Shown here one piece after another: positions 60,554-64,000 of a DNA stretch of 64,000 nucleotides. Numbering within the stretch: the first letter of the stretch is position 1; each line of letters begins with the position of its first letter. Position numbers and translations under genes: made by a program. The DNA comes from Planctomycetia bacterium (lineage in GTDB: Bacteria; Planctomycetota; Phycisphaerae; UBA1845; Fen-1342). The stretch spans positions 620,001 to 684,000 of the forward strand of contig CP054190.1 in the NCBI GenBank assembly GCA_015709575.1, given 5' to 3'. A model generated the notes under the pieces. It was not told the origin of the DNA. It was given only the letters and a program-made list of their open reading frames with translations, and searched no databases.

Positions 60554-61249
60554 ATGAAGGTGGTCCTGGTGATGTTCAAGGACGATGAGCGGCGCAATTT
60601 CCCGCTGCGAGGGCGCAGCGTCACGATCGGCCGCGCCCCGGAGTGCACGCTCCGGATTCCGCTGCGGGACGTCTCGCGCCGCCATTGCGAGCTTCAACTC
60701 GGCGCGGACACGCTGACGGTGAAGGACCTGGGCAGCTCGAACGGGACGTATGTGAACGGCCGACGGGTGGCGGAACTGGTGCTCAGCGCCGGCGATGTGA
60801 TTGAGGTGGGCCCGGTGCGGTTTCTAGCCCAGATTGACGGCAAGCCCGCGGTGGTGACGCCGCACGACCTGAACGTGGCACGCGCGCCCGCCGGCGGCGC
60901 CGAGGGCAAGCCCGCATCGAAGCCGTCCGCATCGGCATCGGCACCGGCGGCCAAGAGCGCGGCGACGGCGCCGAGCAAAGGCGCGCCGCCCGCGACGCCG
61001 CCGAAGGCCGCGCCCGCCAAGAGCGCGGCGCCGGTCAAGGGCGGCGGCGACGCCGCGACGCGGCTCGCTCCCGCGGCGGGAGCAAAACCGCCGGCGGGGC
61101 CGGCCGGCGGCGGGCCGGCGGAAGAGCTGACCGAGGACGACCTGTTCGATCTCAATGACGTTGAGTTTGATCTGAACGACGGCTCATGGCCGCCGGGTGG
61201 GGGAGAAGATGACGACGACGCTGCACCGCCTCGAAAAGGTGGAAAGTAG
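60554..61249 (+). CDS. FHA-domain protein with long disordered acidic tail
   Basis: 231 residues. The first ~90 form an FHA domain that binds phosphothreonine peptides: GRSVTIGRAPECTLRIPLRDVSRRHCELQ and VKDLGSSNGTYVNGRRV, with the Ser, Asn-Gly and Arg of the binding loops. From about 100 to 200 it is Ala/Pro/Lys-rich and unstructured. The tail holds DLFDLNDVEFDLNDG and EDDDD, acidic segments perhaps for protein contacts. A kinase partner is not seen here. The 3' end overlaps the next gene by 41 bp. Confidence 0.88.
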   Translation: MKVVLVMFKDDERRNFPLRGRSVTIGRAPECTLRIPLRDVSRRHCELQLGADTLTVKDLGSSNGTYVNGRRVAELVLSAGDVIEVGPVRFLAQIDGKPAVVTPHDLNVARAPAGGAEGKPASKPSASASAPAAKSAATAPSKGAPPATPPKAAPAKSAAPVKGGGDAATRLAPAAGAKPPAGPAGGGPAEELTEDDLFDLNDVEFDLNDGSWPPGGGEDDDDAAPPRKGGK

Positions 61250-61964
61250 CATTACTCGACGCGCGCAGCCGGTTCGCGGGCGCTGGCGACTTCGTCATGT
61301 CCTCTATGCGCTCGCCGCGCTGGGGGTGATGACGATCGGCGTGTTGGCGCTGATCGCGAGCTGGCGACCGACAACCTATCAGCCGCCGGCGATTGATCGC
61401 GCCCGGTTGCCGGACGATCAGCGCGACCTGGTGAACCTGCTGGATCGGATCGGCGCTGCGCTGAACGAGGGTCGGGCGATCACGTTTTCGCTGGAAGAGG
61501 CGCAGTTGAATCGCTGGCTGGCGGCGCGGGATGAGTTGTTCATTGATACGAAGCTCGACCTGCCGCCGGAGGTGCAGGGTCCGCAGATTCGCATCTCGGA
61601 ACGTGGGATGTTCGAGCTGGCGGCGCAATTTGACACGGGGTTCTTCCGTCCCGTGGTGCGCCTGGGGATTGCGGCCAGCCTGGAGGGGGACGACGTCCGC
61701 GTATCGCCGGGCAGCCTGTACGTCGGCGGTCTGCGGCTGATGTGGAGCGGGCTGCCGCAGGGGATGATTCGCACGGGCGGCAGCACGTCGGCGAACCTGC
61801 GTGTGATTGGTAACGAGGTGCTGGTGCAGAACCGCTTTACCTGGTCGAACGGGCGGCGCGATTTTTCGGTCACGCAACTCGATTTCGCCGCCAGTCGGGT
61901 GACGATCACGTTCACGCCGATTCCGCGGGGGGCGTCTGGGCCGTCGGCGGTGGGCGGGCCGTAG
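61209..61964 (+). CDS. Membrane-anchored protein of unknown function
   Basis: 251 residues from ATG 61209 (GGGGAG at 6-7 nt); GTG 61197 in frame is possible. One membrane helix (HVLYALAALGVMTIGVLALIASW, about 30-52), N-terminus in the cytoplasm, and a large outside domain. The domain has SLEEAQLNRWLAARDEL, GPQIRISERGMFELAAQFDTG and long beta runs, similar in pattern to secreted lipid- or membrane-binding SRPBCC/LolA-like domains but no motif is decisive. It overlaps the FHA gene, so both are probably co-translated. Confidence 0.65.
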   Translation: MTTTLHRLEKVESSITRRAQPVRGRWRLRHVLYALAALGVMTIGVLALIASWRPTTYQPPAIDRARLPDDQRDLVNLLDRIGAALNEGRAITFSLEEAQLNRWLAARDELFIDTKLDLPPEVQGPQIRISERGMFELAAQFDTGFFRPVVRLGIAASLEGDDVRVSPGSLYVGGLRLMWSGLPQGMIRTGGSTSANLRVIGNEVLVQNRFTWSNGRRDFSVTQLDFAASRVTITFTPIPRGASGPSAVGGP

Positions 61965-62484
61965 CGGCGCGCATGAGTCACCGTTTTGCGTGATAGCCGG
62001 TTTTTGAGTCGGCCGGACGGTGACGAACTGCGGCCGGGCCGGAGACCGCCCTTGGCCGAATGAGTGGGGTGGTGCCACCGGGGGGATTCCAAGTCCGGGA
62101 ATCCGCGCGTCGGCCGGCTGGTTGTTGGGGGCGGGAAGGACACTCCGCGGTCCCGGGGTGAAATCGGCCGGTACCCCGAAATCGGGTTGCCGCCGAGGCG
62201 GGCGGCTCAAAATCGGCTGCATCCGGTGCTATGACGCCGATAAGAGTAGCAAAATACAACGGTTACGATTCACGGATTGATTCAAAATGGCACTTACCAT
62301 CGGCCCTTGGGCGTGCTAACATTGGCGGATCGTCAGCGGATCAGGCTCCCGCTTCGCGGCGGGGGGGTTGATCCGCGCTCGTAGTATTGCGCGATATAGC
62401 GGCGCGGGCGTCCGACCGTCCCGACCCCGCACGACACACGCGAGGTTCGCAGGGCGGACCTTTCTGCCTGGAGGTTCTCAAGTC
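61965..62484. other. Intergenic region before the M6-like protease
   Basis: 520 bp without a gene. GTCACCG (61977-61983) can pair with CGGTGAC (62018-62024) and enclose GC-rich inner pairs, a possible terminator-like fold without a T run. A stronger hairpin is at 62337-62375. Bases 62230-62335 are less GC-rich and include TAACAT (62318-62323), a candidate -10. Confidence 0.5.
62337..62375 (+). promoter_or_regulatory. Leader hairpin of the M6-like protease gene
   Basis: CGGATCA (62337-62343) pairs exactly with TGATCCG (62369-62375), and CCCGC with GCGGG inside, giving a long stem in the putative leader about 110 nt before the ATG. No T run, so it is not a terminator by itself. Confidence 0.45.
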
Positions 62485-64000
62485 ATGGCACACCCGTTTC
62501 GTCGGTCCCTGGCGTGGCTGCCGCTACTCACACTGGCCGCGGTGTTCCCGACGGCGTGGTTCGTTTCTTCCGCAGCGGCGGAGGAACGGAAGTTCGTGAT
62601 CATCCTCGCGGACCTTCCGAAGGATGAGCCCGGTCCGCGGCAGTTGCCGAACCGAGTGCAGGTGTATGACGCCTACTTCGACCAGGTGAAGGACGGGCAG
62701 GGTGGGACGCTGCGCGTGGACTCGTTCGCCGAGTGGTGGGAGGAAGTCTCCTACGGCAACGTGACGGTTTCGGGCGACGTGTATGGCTGGGTGCAGATGC
62801 CGTGGCGCTCGACGCTCCCGGGCGGGCCGGGCGGCGGGCAGGGCGGCAGTTTCCGGAATCTGAACGGCGGGCCGCTAGATCCGGGGACCGGTGAGGGATT
62901 CAACAACGCGCTCGCGCGATTCCAGTATGACCTGGACGGCGTGGGTGGCAATCGACTTTGCACCGCGGATAACTGTGAGCCGGCGGATTTTGCGGGCGCG
63001 CAGCAGGTGAACCGCTTTGCTCCAGGCGCCAACCCGCCGATTCCGGTGTGGACGCCCGGCGAGCGGTTCTTCGACATTAATGGCAACAACGTCTACGACG
63101 CCGGTGTGCGCGAGTGGGGCATCGACAAGAACGGCGACGGCCAGATCACGGGTCCGTCTGCGCCGTCTTTCATAGACCTGTTCCAGGTCAACAATCTTTT
63201 GCCGGCCGAGGGGCAGAGCGACGGCAACCCGACGGCGACACCGCCGGAGCCGCCGGTGGCCGAGCACCCGGTGGCGGTGAATTCGCAGACGGGGCCGATC
63301 CAGTGGGCCAACACCTTCGAGTGGTTTGACAGCAACGGCGACGGGCAGTGGAACGCGGACGGGGCGCAGTCTGGGCCGCTGACGGTCACGTTTGACACGT
63401 ATAACCCCGCGACGCAGGCGCTTGGCACGGGCACGTTCAACGTTTTCCGTGGCGACTGGGGCGGGACAGAGGTGTGGATCGATCTCGTCGGGCTCGGAGC
63501 AAGCCCCGCAGCAGTCGGCACCGGCGAGCAGCGCTGGCCGGGGCAGCGGAACCGCAGCTTCGCGCGTGCGTCGATCTGGATGATCATCGTTGAGTCGTTC
63601 GGCCCGGATGGGGAAGGAAATCTGCCGGACGACAAGAACGTTTACTACGACGAGCAGGGCAACGGGCAGTTTGACTTCCCGGAGCCGTTTGAAGACTTCC
63701 TGAGAATCTGGTCCGCGGGTGGTTCGTTCCGCATTTTCAATCCGGATCCGACCAACGCGGATGGTCAGTATGTGATCAACAACTTCGCCGGCGATCCGCA
63801 GGCGATTTTTGATCGCACCGGCAACGGCCGCTACAACGCCCCGGACGGCTGGACCAACACTGGTTCGAGCAAGATGCAGCCGATCACGGCGCAGGTGCAG
63901 GACGGCGTCGAGGCGGGCGAGCAGAATGCGATGGGGGCTAAGACCACGCCGGAGCCGGCGTGGTACGTGGCCTGGTGGTTCGAGGAGTTCGGAAATCTCG
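62485..64000 (+). CDS. M6-like secreted metalloprotease domain protein (3' end outside window)
   Basis: 505 codons and no stop before the window ends. ATG 62485 with GGAGG about 10 nt upstream. Signal peptide RRSLAWLPLLTLAAVFPTAWFVSSAAA. The start of the mature part, KFVIILADLPKDEPGPRQ...WWEEVSYGNVTVSGDVYGWVQMP, is typical of M6 (immune inhibitor A-like) proteases. EF-hand-like loops DINGNNVYD, DKNGDGQIT, DSNGDGQWN and DEQGNGQFD are spread through it. The HExxH zinc motif is not reached, so catalysis cannot be confirmed. It is an exported, calcium-binding protein. Confidence 0.78.
   Translation, partial: MAHPFRRSLAWLPLLTLAAVFPTAWFVSSAAAEERKFVIILADLPKDEPGPRQLPNRVQVYDAYFDQVKDGQGGTLRVDSFAEWWEEVSYGNVTVSGDVYGWVQMPWRSTLPGGPGGGQGGSFRNLNGGPLDPGTGEGFNNALARFQYDLDGVGGNRLCTADNCEPADFAGAQQVNRFAPGANPPIPVWTPGERFFDINGNNVYDAGVREWGIDKNGDGQITGPSAPSFIDLFQVNNLLPAEGQSDGNPTATPPEPPVAEHPVAVNSQTGPIQWANTFEWFDSNGDGQWNADGAQSGPLTVTFDTYNPATQALGTGTFNVFRGDWGGTEVWIDLVGLGASPAAVGTGEQRWPGQRNRSFARASIWMIIVESFGPDGEGNLPDDKNVYYDEQGNGQFDFPEPFEDFLRIWSAGGSFRIFNPDPTNADGQYVINNFAGDPQAIFDRTGNGRYNAPDGWTNTGSSKMQPITAQVQDGVEAGEQNAMGAKTTPEPAWYVAWWFEEFGNL

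Overview
This is a high-GC bacterial segment that reads as a planctomycete, most likely of the Phycisphaerae type. The evidence is: two secreted proteins ending in a PEP-CTERM-like sorting tail (PEPASLALL...LRRR), proteins ending in paired dockerin-like calcium loops with the signature NFDIDPFV, a secreted Cys-rich repeat protein, a DUF1571 lipoprotein, a fused AroD-AroE enzyme, long hairpin and tandem repeats between genes, and many starts where a TANNNT -10 box sits only 7-9 nt before the start codon (apparently leaderless mRNAs). This taxonomic call is inference from family content; no rRNA gene is present.

Layout. 1-2.1 kb: the end of a beta-propeller/dockerin-like protein, then a REP-associated tyrosine transposase (RAYT/IS200-like) bracketed by 17-bp inverted repeats and by hairpin modules and 27-bp tandem repeats. 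2.1-8.9 kb: housekeeping genes (DEAD-box helicase, PyrD, LigA, a lipoprotein, a DedA/YqaA membrane protein, FabI). 8.9-10.1 kb: about 1.1 kb without a convincing gene, followed by a 22-residue lysine-rich micro-ORF. 10.2-13.7 kb: SMC. 14.1-16.2 kb: two paralogous PEP-CTERM proteins, each behind a conserved structured leader. 16.5-27.9 kb: GspF-like protein, AroDE fusion, giant Cys-repeat/P-domain protein, J-like membrane protein, RibD, DUF1571 lipoprotein and a secreted thioredoxin-fold-like protein. 28.1-33.4 kb: ThyX, a FliA/WhiG-type sigma factor, a GH3-family protein and an alpha/beta hydrolase. 34.0-39.9 kb: class V aminotransferase, MutM, tRNA-Ala(CGC), YceH, homocysteine methyltransferase-like protein and an ABC exporter pair. 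40.3-46.3 kb: BtuF-like lipoprotein, small lipoprotein, MBL hydrolase, TsaD coupled to an ABC permease, and a Cys/Lys-rich exported protein. 46.6-55.3 kb: a sugar/glycan block (TIM-barrel isomerase, NodU-type carbamoyltransferase, AsnB, glycosyltransferase, aldo/keto reductase, GDP-mannose dehydratase). 55.4-59.0 kb: a fatty-acid degradation operon (thiolase plus two acyl-CoA dehydrogenases). 59.2-64 kb: HemW, FHA protein, a membrane-anchored protein and the start of a secreted M6-like metalloprotease cut by the window end.

Genes working together: the glycosyltransferase, AsnB and carbamoyltransferase form a tight minus-strand run that could build or decorate a surface glycan, with GDP-mannose dehydratase nearby as a sugar-nucleotide source. 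The PEP-CTERM, dockerin-like and P-domain proteins and the M6 protease make up a visible secretome. The intergenic regions hold several repeat families that recur at distant sites (29.05 kb with 40.1 kb; 33.5-33.7 kb with 54.06-54.24 kb), which is the most unusual feature of the window. No complete defence system, CRISPR array, prophage or biosynthetic cluster is visible.
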